In this document: one piece after another, positions 52,461 through 61,947 of the stretch
Numbering within the stretch: position 1 is the first letter of the stretch
Layout: each line of letters opens with the position of its first letter
Assembly: GCA_001275005.1 (NCBI GenBank)
Contig: JWZX01003373.1
Coordinates: 29,831 to 93,830 of the forward strand
Direction: 5' to 3'
DNA length: 64,000 bases
Source of the DNA: Chrysochromulina tobinii
Lineage: Eukaryota > Haptophyta > Prymnesiales > Chrysochromulinaceae
Notes under the pieces: generated by a model
What the model saw: the letters and a program-made list of their open reading frames with translations, nothing else
Told to the model about the DNA's origin: nothing
Database searches by the model: none
Position numbers and translations under genes: made by a program

Positions 52461-54218
52461 ATGGCTACCAGTCCTACCACCGGTTCGACCCCGACCCCGA
52501 GCGTCGACGTGGAAGCGATGCGCGCAGAGATAGCGGCAGCCCGTGCCGAGAACGAGGTACTGCTCCAGCAAATCACGCGACTGTGCCTCTTTGTGGAGCA
52601 ACGCACGGGCTGCGATCCGATCGCCGTTATGTATGCTCGGGGCTCGCTGGTCGGCACAGCAGCACCGGCAACACCAGCACCGCAGCAGGCGCCGCCCTCG
52701 GTCGGAAGCTGGATGTACGATACGATCATCGGCCGCCCTTCTGCATCGGCCGCGCAGCAAGCGCCAGCACCGCAGCAGCCGCAGGTACCATCGTCACCGC
52801 CAGCACCACAGCCGCCAGGGCCGCCAGGGCCGCCAGCGCGTGTAAAGCAGTCTCTTGTGGAAGCCCCAGCGCCCGTGAAGCTCAATGCGGCATCGCCGCA
52901 AGCTGCGGCGGCGGCCGCATCGCCCTCCGAGAGCGCCAGCATCCAGGGCGCTCACGCAACGCCCGAGCCGCCTGTGGACGAGGTTATCTCCCGCGGGCCT
53001 TCGCTCGCGTGGGCCGGCGAGCCCGAAGCCATTGAGGAACTCGAGAAGCGGTTGGCACGCAGCAGCGGCCTCGTGGAGATGAGCATTGATGGAGTGGGGC
53101 TCGCGCGGCTGCCTGCCACCGCGTCGTGCTGGGCGCACCTGGGTGCCTCGCTCGTGTGCCTCTCGCTCAATAGCAATAGCCTCGTCGAGCTGCCTGCCGC
53201 GTTTGAGCAGCTGCAGAAGCTTCGGCGGCTGCGGCTCGAGAGCAACCTGTTTCGCACCCTGCCAGCGCCCGTGCTCCGGCTCGCCCGCCTCCAGGAGCTT
53301 GGCATGGGCTGCAACCAGCTCACCGGGCTGCCCGACGACATCAATGCGCTCGAGCGGTTGGAGGACTTGTATCTCGTCTCGAATGAGATCTCGTTCCTGC
53401 CCCACACGCTCGGCGCACTCTCGCGACTACGTCGGCTCGAGCTCTCGGCGAACGCTCTGTACGAGCTCCCACGCTCGGTCGCCAACTTGCGGGCTCTCGA
53501 GTCACTCTGGCTCTCGAGCAACTCGCTCGCCACTTTCCCACAACAGCTGTGCGCGCTCGACAACTTGACGACACTTGACCTGCAGTCGAATCGGCTTACC
53601 TCCGTGCCACGCACCGTCGGCACCATGCCGGCCCTCACCACGCTACTCCTGGGTGGCAACCCGCTCGTGTACCCGCCCGTCGGCGTCGTTGCACAAGGAC
53701 CGCCCGCGGTGCTCGAGTACATCCGCAGCCATCGACAATCCGATCTGCTCTCCTCGGCTAGCGAGCGCTCCGTGCAGCAGGTCGCCGCCTACCGCGATCG
53801 GCTCACATCGTCCACCGCCGGGGTGCTCGAGGAGCGCCGCCAGCAGCAGAAGCCGCCGCCGCCGCCGCAGCAGCAGCAGCCGCAGACGCAGCAGGTAGGT
53901 AGCAGGCGTAGCCGGCGTGGCGACACACCCACTGGTTGGCTAGAACCTCTTGACGACGATGGGGAGACAGCTGACGACGCTGGCGCCGGCACGGAACAGC
54001 TGCTGGGCGCGACGAGGGGCCGTCGAAGCAGCGGCGACGCACAGCGTGCACGCGCCGCTGCGCAACGATCAAGTCACCTCAAGGATTCGGCGCCCGAAGC
54101 TACAGCAGAGCCCGAAGCTACAGCAGAGCCCGAAGCTACAGCAGAGGCCGCTTCTTCAGACGCGTCGGTTGCAGCTTCGGAGGAGCGCAAACCCCGGTCA
54201 ACGACCTTCTTTGATTAA
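52461..54218 (+). CDS. Intracellular leucine-rich-repeat protein (Ras-group LRR type)
   Basis: 585 aa, single exon. N-terminal helix (VDVEAMRAEIAAARAENEVLLQQITRL), then a Pro/Gln/Ala-rich linker, then about ten 23-residue LRRs from residue 200 to 420: SLVCLSLNSNSLVELPAAFEQL, KLRRLRLESNLFRTLPAPVLRL, RLEDLYLVSNEISFLPHTLGAL, ALESLWLSSNSLATFPQQLCAL, NLTTLDLQSNRLTSVPRTVGTM. Repeats with LxxLPxxL belong to the Ras-suppressor/plant intracellular LRR group. They end in a capping phrase GGNPLVYPPVGVVAQGPPAVLEYI. The tail is disordered with polyP/polyQ and three PEATAE repeats. Usually scaffolds for small GTPase or kinase signalling. TTCACA at 52425 and 52446 just upstream of the start. Confidence 0.85.
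   Translation: MATSPTTGSTPTPSVDVEAMRAEIAAARAENEVLLQQITRLCLFVEQRTGCDPIAVMYARGSLVGTAAPATPAPQQAPPSVGSWMYDTIIGRPSASAAQQAPAPQQPQVPSSPPAPQPPGPPGPPARVKQSLVEAPAPVKLNAASPQAAAAAASPSESASIQGAHATPEPPVDEVISRGPSLAWAGEPEAIEELEKRLARSSGLVEMSIDGVGLARLPATASCWAHLGASLVCLSLNSNSLVELPAAFEQLQKLRRLRLESNLFRTLPAPVLRLARLQELGMGCNQLTGLPDDINALERLEDLYLVSNEISFLPHTLGALSRLRRLELSANALYELPRSVANLRALESLWLSSNSLATFPQQLCALDNLTTLDLQSNRLTSVPRTVGTMPALTTLLLGGNPLVYPPVGVVAQGPPAVLEYIRSHRQSDLLSSASERSVQQVAAYRDRLTSSTAGVLEERRQQQKPPPPPQQQQPQTQQVGSRRSRRGDTPTGWLEPLDDDGETADDAGAGTEQLLGATRGRRSSGDAQRARAAAQRSSHLKDSAPEATAEPEATAEPEATAEAASSDASVAASEERKPRSTTFFD
54093..54146 (+). repeat. 18-nt coding tandem repeat, 3 copies
   Basis: cccgaagctacagcagag three times in frame, encoding (PEATAE)3 near the C-terminus of the LRR protein. 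Confidence 0.95.
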
Positions 54219-54300
54219 CAAGCTCGTGTGTTTCCTCTGAAAATGCGCGAGTGTGTACGATGATGTGTACGTCCAGACCTTCACATCTCTCGTGCACGTA

Positions 54301-54610
54301 CTATTTGCAAAACGCCTTTTCGTGACTGACTGACTGCAGCGTGCCCTCTATCACCTCCATTCGTCGCTCGAGCTTGGCGAGCTTACTGTCTAGATGCGAG
54401 AGCTTTCCGCGCGTGACGTCATCTGCGTCGGGGAGCAGGAGGGGGAGCGTGAGCGTGGTTGAGTGGAGATGTTGAGGCCAACACACCGAATGTATTGAGG
54501 AAGCTCGCGAGATGTGCGACACCAAGCTGCACCGCCTGCACGAATTCCCGATTCTGCCAGTCCGCTTGCACCGTTACGGTGTTGGTGGACGCCGAGGGTG
54601 GCGGCGGCAT
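54301..54610 (-). CDS. BRK1: BRK1/HSPC300, small subunit of the SCAR/WAVE complex
   Basis: Two small exons, 54610-54487 and 54422-54301, intron 64 nt (TTCG|GTGTGT ... GACGCAG|ATGACG); 246 nt, 81 aa. The product reads MPPPPSASTNTVTVQADWQN, REFVQAVQLGVAHLASFLNTF, then DDVTRGKLSHLDSKLAKLER, RMEVIEGTLQSVSHEKAFCK. Human HSPC300 (75 aa) has the same plan: DWANREYIE...LNSF then a single coiled helix with L..LN.KL..LERRIE.IEA. The length, the DW.NRE start and the LERR.E.IE core agree. BRK1 nucleates the pentameric WAVE regulatory complex that activates Arp2/3, implying an actin-branching capability. TTCACA at 54650-54655 is 40 bp upstream. Confidence 0.9.
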
Positions 54611-55113
54611 GTTGTGTGGGCGGCTGGATGCTCGGCCTCCGTATGGGCCTTCACACGGATCTCGCCGAAACGCACTCGAAATGCCTGTAAAGTCATGACA
54701 AGTCAAGTCAATCCGTAGACGCTGCGCAATACAGATAAAGACCTATGATAAGACCTGCGAGGCATCTACTGGGTTTCAACACTCAGGTACATGTAATTAC
54801 CCTATGGTGTTTCTACATTAGTGGCGCCCACACGCGCACAGCCGTCGCTCTGCGCACTGCGGAATCCTACACAGCAGCGCACAAAGTGTCGTCTGCACCC
54901 TACAATTACAAAGCAATCCTCTGGACACTCGGACGCATGCTCCAACCGTCGCTCTCTCCTCTGTCTCTGCCGCGCACTGCCGGAACCGAGTACACATGCC
55001 ACATATGTACACCCATCCCACCCGGCGCACCCACCTCAGCATGTGTAACCATTTGTAGACGCCCTCAAGGCTCATTCACAGCTCCTTCACAGCTCCTTCA
55101 CAGCTCCTGGTGT
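54611..55113. other. Intergenic: BRK1 promoter and CPS 3' flank
   Basis: 503 bp. Near 55072-55110 are three copies of ttcacagctcc. An ATG frame from 54745 runs into the CPS gene antisense and is not credible. No gene. Confidence 0.45.
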
Positions 55114-58100
55114 TCACTGATACCACTCATGCAGCGACCGAACATCCAGCTTGATCTGGTTGTTCGGCTTGTCGCCAGTGGCCCGCCCGTTCACCTTCTC
55201 CAGCGACTCGGCCATCAGCTGCGCCACCTGGATATTGGTGATCAGCGGCACGCCGTAGTCCACGGCGAGGCGGCGAATCGCGTAATTCAACAGGAGGCGC
55301 TCTGAGAACTGGTTGGAGAACATGAGCACCAGGTGGATGTCGCCACGCGAGATGTAGTCGTCGATGCAGTTCTGGATCGGCGTCGTTGCACTCGGGTCCG
55401 CATAGTTGACCCGGGTGACCGGCAAGCCCTCTTTCTTGAGGAATTCGGCCGTCTGCTCTGTCGCGTACAGCTGATAGCCGAGCTTCGAGAGCGTCTTCAG
55501 CGTCGGCAAGGTCTTCTCGTTGCGTTCGCGCGCCTGGATGGAGACCAGGATGTTCAAGCGCGGCAGCTTCATGCCCGTCGACAAGAGCGACTTGAGGAAC
55601 GCATCATACACATCGGGGCCGAAGCAAGCGACCTCGCCTGTGGAGGCCATCTCGACGCCGAGAGAGGGGTCGGCGCCCTTGAGGCGCTGGAAGGAGAACA
55701 TGGGCGCCTTGACGCCGACGAAGTTCTTCTCGGGCGTCGTGCGCGTCATCTCGACCAACTTCTCCGTCCCGCACATGGCTCTGGTGGCCGTCTCGATGAA
55801 GTTGACGCCGAGGCACTTGGAGGAGAATGGGGTGGAACGAGAGGCGCGCAGGTTCGTCTCGATCACCTTGACAGAGCCATCCGCTGTGGCGATCAGCTGC
55901 ATGTTGAAGGGGCCGGTGACCTTGAGCGCCTGCGCCATCTTGTACGTGATCTCGTCAATCTTCTTGAGCGTGGCCGCAGACAGAGAGCGTGGCGGCAGCA
56001 CGAGGGTCGCGTCGCCGGAGTGCACTCCTGCATTCTCAACGTGCTCCGAGACGGCGTGGAGCAGGATGCGGCCGTCCTGCGCCACGGCGTCGACGTCGAT
56101 CTCGCGCGCGTTCTCGATGAACTTGGAGACGACCACTGGCTTATCTCCCGAGACCTCGCCCGCGAGATCGAGGAAAGCCGTGAGCTCGTCCTTCGAGTAC
56201 GCCACGTTCATCGCGGCCCCCGAGAGCACGTACGACGGGCGGACGAGGCACGGGTAGCCGACGTCCTCGCAAAAGGCGAGCGCATCCTCGTTCGAAGAGA
56301 GCATACGCCATTTTGGTTGGTCGATGCCGACCGAGTCGCACAGCGCCGAAAACTTGTTGCGGTCCTCGGCGGTGTCGATCATCTTGGGCGAGGTGCCTGC
56401 GACCTTGATGTCGCTCTCCTCCATCGAGAGGGCGAGGGTGTTGGGGATTTGGCCGCCCACCGAGACCATTGCCTGCGTGCAGCTCTCGGCCTCGTAGATG
56501 TCGAGCACGCGCTCGAGCGAAAGCTCCTCGAAGTAGAGCCGGTCGCACTCGTCATAGTCCGTCGAGACGGTCTCGGGGTTATAGTTGACCATCACGGCCT
56601 TCTGGCCCATCTTGCGCAGCGTGCGGATGGCCGAGACGGAGCACCAATCGAACTCGACGGACGAGCCGATGCGGTACACGCCGGAGCCGAGCACCATGGT
56701 GCCCGGCTCGTCGAACTTGACGTCGTGCTCGTCGCCGTTGTACGTCATGTACAGGTAGTTGGTGGCGGCGGGGAACTCGGCGGCCATCGTGTCGATCTGC
56801 TTCGCAAAGGGCAGGATGCCCATCGCCTTGCGTGTCTTTCGGATGTCCTTCTCGAGCCCGCCAGTGCGATCAGCAATCTGCCTGTCCGAGAAGCCCGACT
56901 TTTTGGCCTGCAGCATCGTGGTCGCGGGCAGGGTTGCGGGCGTGAACTCTTTGAGGATCTTGTTCATGTCCGAGATCCGCCGAAGCTTGTACAGGAACCA
57001 CGGGTCGATTTTGGTGAGCGATTGGATGCGATCGACGCTGTAACCCTTCTCGAACGCAAGCGCGAGCGCGTAGATGCGCTGGTCGTTGGCGATGCGGAGG
57101 AAGTCCTCGAGGGAACGCCCTTCGGGCTCGAAGCCCGACGGTTCGAAGCCCTTCGTCGACGGGTTCGTCATGCGCAGCGCCTTCTGCAGCGATTCCTCGA
57201 AGGTGCGCCCAATGGCCATCACCTCGCCCACCGACTTCATGGCCGAGCCGATGTCGCGCGAAACGCGGTCGAACTTGGCGAGGTCCCAGCGCGGGATCTT
57301 GACCACAATGTAGTCGAGCGAAGGCTCGAAGCATGCTGTCGTCGACTTGGTCACCGAGTTCTTGAGGTCGGGCAGCAGCTTGCCGAGGGCGAGCTTGGCG
57401 GCAACGGCAGCAAGCGGGTAGCCCGTCGCCTTTGACGCGAGCGCCGACGAGCGCGACAGACGCGGGTTGACCTCGATGATGCAGTAGTCCTGCGACAGTG
57501 GGTCGAGCGCGTACTGGATGTTGCACTCGCCCACGATGCCGAGGTGGCGGACCACCTTGATCGCGGTCGTGCGGAGCATGTGGTACTCGTCGTCCGTGAG
57601 TGTCTGCGAGGGCGCGATCACGATCGAGTCGCCCGTGTGCACGCCGAGCGGATCAAAGTTCTCCATGTTGCACACAGTGATGCAGTTGTCCGCAATGTCG
57701 CGCACGACCTCGTACTCGACCTCTTTCCACCCATAGAGGGACTTTTCGACGAGCACTTGCGGCGATGAGGCGAATGCCTCGCGGCAGTGGGCCTCAAACT
57801 TGGCCGCGTCGGGGATGATCGCCGAGCCGAGCCCACCGAGAGCGAAGGCGCAGCGCACCATGCAGGGGAAGCCGATCGTCTTGGAGGCCTCCATTGCCTG
57901 CGCGAGCGTGTCGCACGCGAAGGAGGGCGCGATGCGCTCGTTGATCTCGTTGAGCTTATCCGAGAAGATGCCGCGATCCTCAGTGGCGATGATGGACGCG
58001 ACCGACGTGCCGAGCACGCGCACGTTGTACTTGGCGAGGATGCCAGACTGCTCAAGGGCCACGCCGCAGTTGAGCCCCGTCTGGCCTCCCATAGAGAGGA

Positions 58101-59754
58101 TGATGCCCTCTGGCCTCTCCCGCTTGATGACCTCCTCAACGTACTCGGGCGTGACCGGCAGCAAGTACACCTTGTCGGCGGGCGACTGGCCCTGTCCATC
58201 GACGTTGGTCTGCACCGACGCAATGTTCGGGTTGATCAGAATGACTTCGAGCCCCTCCTCCTTGAGCGCCTTGATCGCCTGCGAGCCCGAGTAGTCGAAC
58301 TCGCCCGCCTGGCCAATGGAGAGACCGCCCGAGCCGAGCAGCAGCACCTTGGTGAGCGGCTTGGGCGCCTCGGGCGTGTACTTGCCCGCACCGAGCCGCA
58401 CGGAGATCGGGATCGTCGGATTCTCCATCGCGGACACGAACTGCTCGAAGAGGAACGACGTGTCGCTCGGGCCGCACTTGGCCTCGGGGTGGAACTGCGC
58501 CGTGAACCACGGATTCGTCTTGTGCATGATGCCCTCGTTCGACCCGTCGTTGCGGTTGACGAAGAGCGGCTGCCAGCCCTCGGGCAGCTTCGTCGCATCC
58601 AGCGCGTACCCGTGGTTCTGCGGCGTGATCACGCACTTGTCGTTGAGCAGATTGGTCACCGGCTGATTCTGGCCGCGGTTGCCAAACGGAAGCTTGTACG
58701 TGGTGGCGCCTGCGGCGGTGCCGAGCAGCTGGTTGCCCAGGCAGATACCGAACACGGGCTTCATCTTCGCCTTGCCGCTCGACATGGCGTCGAGCACCTC
58801 CTTGATGTGGCCGATCGTCTTCTGCACGACCGAGGGGTCGCCTGGCCCGTTGGAGAGGAAGACGCCATCGGCCTCCGCGAGGCGGGGCAGCAAGGGCGCG
58901 TCCCAGGGAAGGAGGGTCACCTCGCAGTCGCGCTGCAGGAGCGCGCGGATGATGTTCACCTTGATGCCGCAGTCGATGGCGAGCACCTTCCAGCGATTGC
59001 CCTTGCCGTACACCTTGGGCGCGGTGATGGACACCTCCGCCACCAGGTTGCGCTGGTTGACGTCGACGAACTCTTGTTTCTTGTCGCCGCCCAGCACGAC
59101 TGCCTTCTCGAACTCGATGCGCGCCTTAAGAGAGCCCTTCTCACGGATCTTCTTGGTGAGCAAGCGCGTGTCGAGGCCGTAGAGAGCAGGCACGCGCTGC
59201 TCGGTCAGCCACTGCGAGAGCGAGCGCTGTGAGTTCCAGTGCGAGTGGTGGTGCGAGTAGTCGGCCACGATCAGCGCGGAGACCTGAACCCGGTCGGACT
59301 CGAAGAACTGTGGCAGGCCGAACTTGTCGATGCTGTCGTTGGGCACGCCGTAGTTGCCCACGATCGGGTAGGTCATCACGAGAATTTGGCCGCGGTACGA
59401 TGGGTCAGTGAGCGACTCCGGGTAGCCAACCATGCCGGTCGTGAAGACGAGCTCGCCAGCAGTGTCCTCTTCGTACCCAAACGAGACGCCGCGCAGGCGC
59501 GTACCGTCCTCGAGGACCAGGGTGCCCTGGCGGTAGAACATGGCCGAATTCGAACCAAAGGTCGAGCCCAAGAAGGCCTGCGGCCGTTCGGCTGGCATCT
59601 GCATCCTCGCGTTCGAGGCTAGCCGAGAAGGCATTGCCGCATGGATTGAGGACGCAGGTGAAGCCGCCGTCCGCACCGCGAGCGGCTGCATTGCCGCTGG
59701 ACGCCAGCTCGTCGCTCCGTAAATCATGGCCAGCATTGTTATCAGTCGCATCAT
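55114..59754 (-). CDS. Single-chain glutamine-dependent carbamoyl-phosphate synthetase (plastid-type leader)
   Basis: ATG 59754; 1546 aa in one intronless exon. The leader MMRLITMLAMIYGATSWRPA is signal-like and followed by Ser/Ala/Arg-rich sequence to about residue 70. The glutaminase (about 75-440) has GICLGNQLLG with the catalytic Cys and QFHPEAK with His-Glu, so glutamine is the N source. Two ATP-grasp synthetase halves (about 460-1000 and 1010-1400) contain GSGGLSIGQAGEFDYSGSQA, MVRCAFALGGLGSAI, EVNPRLSRSSALASKATGYP and, in the second, GSGVYRIGSSVEFDWCSVSA and LVRPSYVLSGAAMNVAYSK. The last about 140 residues are the MGS-like allosteric domain. There is no aspartate transcarbamylase or dihydroorotase part, so this is a CarA-CarB fusion, not CAD. 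It makes carbamoyl phosphate for pyrimidine and arginine synthesis. Confidence 0.95.
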   Translation of the reverse strand: MMRLITMLAMIYGATSWRPAAMQPLAVRTAASPASSIHAAMPSRLASNARMQMPAERPQAFLGSTFGSNSAMFYRQGTLVLEDGTRLRGVSFGYEEDTAGELVFTTGMVGYPESLTDPSYRGQILVMTYPIVGNYGVPNDSIDKFGLPQFFESDRVQVSALIVADYSHHHSHWNSQRSLSQWLTEQRVPALYGLDTRLLTKKIREKGSLKARIEFEKAVVLGGDKKQEFVDVNQRNLVAEVSITAPKVYGKGNRWKVLAIDCGIKVNIIRALLQRDCEVTLLPWDAPLLPRLAEADGVFLSNGPGDPSVVQKTIGHIKEVLDAMSSGKAKMKPVFGICLGNQLLGTAAGATTYKLPFGNRGQNQPVTNLLNDKCVITPQNHGYALDATKLPEGWQPLFVNRNDGSNEGIMHKTNPWFTAQFHPEAKCGPSDTSFLFEQFVSAMENPTIPISVRLGAGKYTPEAPKPLTKVLLLGSGGLSIGQAGEFDYSGSQAIKALKEEGLEVILINPNIASVQTNVDGQGQSPADKVYLLPVTPEYVEEVIKRERPEGIILSMGGQTGLNCGVALEQSGILAKYNVRVLGTSVASIIATEDRGIFSDKLNEINERIAPSFACDTLAQAMEASKTIGFPCMVRCAFALGGLGSAIIPDAAKFEAHCREAFASSPQVLVEKSLYGWKEVEYEVVRDIADNCITVCNMENFDPLGVHTGDSIVIAPSQTLTDDEYHMLRTTAIKVVRHLGIVGECNIQYALDPLSQDYCIIEVNPRLSRSSALASKATGYPLAAVAAKLALGKLLPDLKNSVTKSTTACFEPSLDYIVVKIPRWDLAKFDRVSRDIGSAMKSVGEVMAIGRTFEESLQKALRMTNPSTKGFEPSGFEPEGRSLEDFLRIANDQRIYALALAFEKGYSVDRIQSLTKIDPWFLYKLRRISDMNKILKEFTPATLPATTMLQAKKSGFSDRQIADRTGGLEKDIRKTRKAMGILPFAKQIDTMAAEFPAATNYLYMTYNGDEHDVKFDEPGTMVLGSGVYRIGSSVEFDWCSVSAIRTLRKMGQKAVMVNYNPETVSTDYDECDRLYFEELSLERVLDIYEAESCTQAMVSVGGQIPNTLALSMEESDIKVAGTSPKMIDTAEDRNKFSALCDSVGIDQPKWRMLSSNEDALAFCEDVGYPCLVRPSYVLSGAAMNVAYSKDELTAFLDLAGEVSGDKPVVVSKFIENAREIDVDAVAQDGRILLHAVSEHVENAGVHSGDATLVLPPRSLSAATLKKIDEITYKMAQALKVTGPFNMQLIATADGSVKVIETNLRASRSTPFSSKCLGVNFIETATRAMCGTEKLVEMTRTTPEKNFVGVKAPMFSFQRLKGADPSLGVEMASTGEVACFGPDVYDAFLKSLLSTGMKLPRLNILVSIQARERNEKTLPTLKTLSKLGYQLYATEQTAEFLKKEGLPVTRVNYADPSATTPIQNCIDDYISRGDIHLVLMFSNQFSERLLLNYAIRRLAVDYGVPLITNIQVAQLMAESLEKVNGRATGDKPNNQIKLDVRSLHEWYQ

Positions 59755-60128
59755 GGGGGACAGCGTCGTCTGCGGCACAAAGTCGGGGTGAGGTTGATGA
59801 GTCTCCTTGCGACAGAGACCTGCGACGTAGATGATGAATTTCCGCAGATTGCCGTACGAATCGAGTCCAACGTTTCCATACTCGGCACCCTTAAGCAAGC
59901 AAGCACGGTCCAAACTCGGCGCCCGTTACTACATCATGGTGGGTTAAGTACCGGAGGCGGCGCGGCACGGCGTGCGTCGCGCGTCGGTGAGTCGGCGGTT
60001 TTCTTGAAACCGGCGGTCACATATCTCATATGTGCAAGGTCCCACTTCCGTTCCTCGCCTTGCAATAACCTCGCAAGAGACACCCACCGCGAGGACTCTC
60101 GACAGTCGACACATCCATCATCATCGGA
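59755..60128. other. Intergenic: CPS promoter and RNase H-REX4 3' flank
   Basis: 374 bp. No exact TGTGAA close to the start. Nothing recognised. Confidence 0.45.
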
Positions 60129-61595
60129 TCAGCTCGCCTTCTTCTCTCTCTGAGCCGCCACTTTCTGTTTCGCCTCGAACTCTTCTAGCTTGCACTTCGC
60201 GCGCGCCTCGAACTCATCTCGGAATCGGAGGTACAGGAAGAGAGCGGCCTGCGCGTCCTCAAGTGGCGAGTGCCCATCCGCGCTGTCCTGGATGACGAGC
60301 CCTAGAAACTCCCACGTGATGTGCCTCAGCTTCCGCGGGCGACCGCCTCGGGAGAGCAGCCGGCGAACGTCGTGCGCAGTGTCGCGGCACATGTGGCGCG
60401 GAGGGGAGAAGCCGAGGGCGCCGAAATCATGCTCGAGCGAGTGGCCCACGATCACGTGCCCCGCCAGCAGATGCTTGACCTCCTTCTGCACCGTGTTGAA
60501 GCTGGGAGCGTCGCGCAGATGGGCAGGCTCAATGCCGCTCACCCACGTGCGATAGTCGGTCACGGGCTTGGTCGGTTTTGCGTACGAAAAGTAGACTTGA
60601 TTGCCCGCCTCGTTGATGACGCACACCGATGCGAGGCGCGAGTCCGCCCCAAAAGCGCCCACGCCCACCATCTCGCAGTCGAGCGCAAGGACGGGGGTGA
60701 TGTCGGTGGACTCACTCAGCGGTCGCGGTCGGCGTACGAGCCCGGCGTTCCTGCCGCGCGTCGTGGCTCGGCCATCAGCTGCGAGAGCATCCGCAGTCGA
60801 GCGGCCAAGGTCGACCACCCCACCATCCATGGGCGATTGGCTCAGCATGTAGCGAAGCAGCAGCACGGCGGTCCCGAGCAACGACACGTGCAGCGGCACA
60901 TCAATGCAAGGCGCGGCTTCGTCGGCCGCTGCGCGCTGGGCGAGTGCGTCCGCTACTGCATTCTGCGCCAGCCCCTGGTGCGCCGGAACTTTGTAGAAGC
61001 ACGTCTGGGCGTACCGTAGGCGCAGCAGCCACCAGACGACGCGCGCGAGCCGCAGCTCACGTGCGTCGAGCGTCGGGCAGCGACGGCCACCACCGCCAAC
61101 AGTTCCTCCTCGACCAGCCTTACGCGGCTGCAGCGACTCGTCATCGGAGAGCACGGCCACCACATTGAGCGCATGCATAGAGTCGGAGAAGATGCTCAAA
61201 TGCTGCCCGCGCGGGTGGTGCATGAGCGTCCAAAACAGTGCCGCGAGCTCCGGAAGCCCAGACTCGGTGCGCTCACCTTTCGTGTCGATGCGGCCGCTAC
61301 AATTAAGTGGATGGCCATCGCTATAATAAACGGCAAATCCGCACGCGCCGTTCGCGAGGACCGAACCGTCCACAAATGCCTTGAGCTCCTTGCCCTTTTG
61401 TGAGCCGATCAGCGCCTTGTCAACTCCTTTGGTGCGGACCACCAACTGGTCGCGGCCTAACAATCGACGGCGTGGCCATCCAGCGGCCAGCAAGAAGCCG
61501 ACGAGCTCAGCCGTCCGTGCGATTGCGACGAGCACGACTCGGAAATGCTGGAGCACGTACTGGGGCAGCCCAATCGACCACATGAAAGACCTCAT
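60129..61595 (-). CDS. RNase H type I fused to a REX4/ISG20-type DEDDh 3'-5' exonuclease
   Basis: ATG 61595; 488 aa, no intron. N-terminal domain (about 70-225) is RNase H: KAFVDGSVLANGACGFAVYY (first Asp), ESGLPELAALFWTL (Glu), HLSIFSDSMHALNVV (second Asp) and YKVPAHQGLAQNAVADALAQ (His and last Asp), so the D-E-D-(H)-D set is complete. The C-terminal domain (about 305-460) is a REXO4/Rex4 type exonuclease: LALDCEMVGVG (ExoI D,E), VIVGHSLEHDFGALGF (ExoII D), HSPLEDAQAALFLYLRF (ExoIII H,D), with the GIEPAHLRDAPSF and RDTAHDVRRLL phrases typical of REX4. REX4 trims pre-rRNA; RNase H removes RNA from RNA-DNA hybrids. The pairing in one chain is not one I recall. A charged C-terminal helix follows. 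TTCACA at 61688 is 93 bp upstream. Confidence 0.85.
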   Translation of the reverse strand: MRSFMWSIGLPQYVLQHFRVVLVAIARTAELVGFLLAAGWPRRRLLGRDQLVVRTKGVDKALIGSQKGKELKAFVDGSVLANGACGFAVYYSDGHPLNCSGRIDTKGERTESGLPELAALFWTLMHHPRGQHLSIFSDSMHALNVVAVLSDDESLQPRKAGRGGTVGGGGRRCPTLDARELRLARVVWWLLRLRYAQTCFYKVPAHQGLAQNAVADALAQRAAADEAAPCIDVPLHVSLLGTAVLLLRYMLSQSPMDGGVVDLGRSTADALAADGRATTRGRNAGLVRRPRPLSESTDITPVLALDCEMVGVGAFGADSRLASVCVINEAGNQVYFSYAKPTKPVTDYRTWVSGIEPAHLRDAPSFNTVQKEVKHLLAGHVIVGHSLEHDFGALGFSPPRHMCRDTAHDVRRLLSRGGRPRKLRHITWEFLGLVIQDSADGHSPLEDAQAALFLYLRFRDEFEARAKCKLEEFEAKQKVAAQREKKAS

Positions 61596-61947
61596 AACAC
61601 GTGCCCGGTCGTGACCAAGTTGTTGTGCGGGTTCACGCGCGTTGTGTTGAACATCATGTCAGCCGTTCTCCGCAGAATTCTTTATGTTTCACAGCCACGT
61701 TCCTGACACACGTTTTTCTACACAGGCCGATCGATCGTTGAGCCGCTCTCAGAACCTCTGTTGACGCTCAAACGCTTGTTCATCTCCACGTCGCACGTCC
61801 GGGACCCGGAGCGCGGCGGCACGTGTCGTGTGCATCCTGGGTCGCCCGTAGAGCGTAGTCCCATCCTTCCCACGCCCTCCTCTGAGAAAGACAGTGACAC
61901 CCTTGTGCTTGTCCAAGAACCCTGCAAGCTGCATCTGCCCGCTCCCC
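61596..61947. other. Intergenic, or terminal exon of the SHOC1-like gene
   Basis: 352 bp. 61749-61930 has an open minus frame (GFLDKHKGVTVFLRGGRGKD) preceded by CTTGCAG near 61930, which might be a last exon of the upstream minus gene, but no in-phase donor was found. Otherwise it holds the RNase H-REX4 promoter (TTCACA 61688-61693). Confidence 0.4.

Noticed and set aside
54745-55305. ATG-started plus frame of 186 codons
   Set aside because: Its second half is antisense to the conserved end of the carbamoyl-phosphate synthetase; nothing recognisable in the first half.
55333-59232. Long plus-strand frames (700 and 481 codons) opposite the carbamoyl-phosphate synthetase
   Set aside because: Antisense shadows of a conserved gene; biased composition, no motif.
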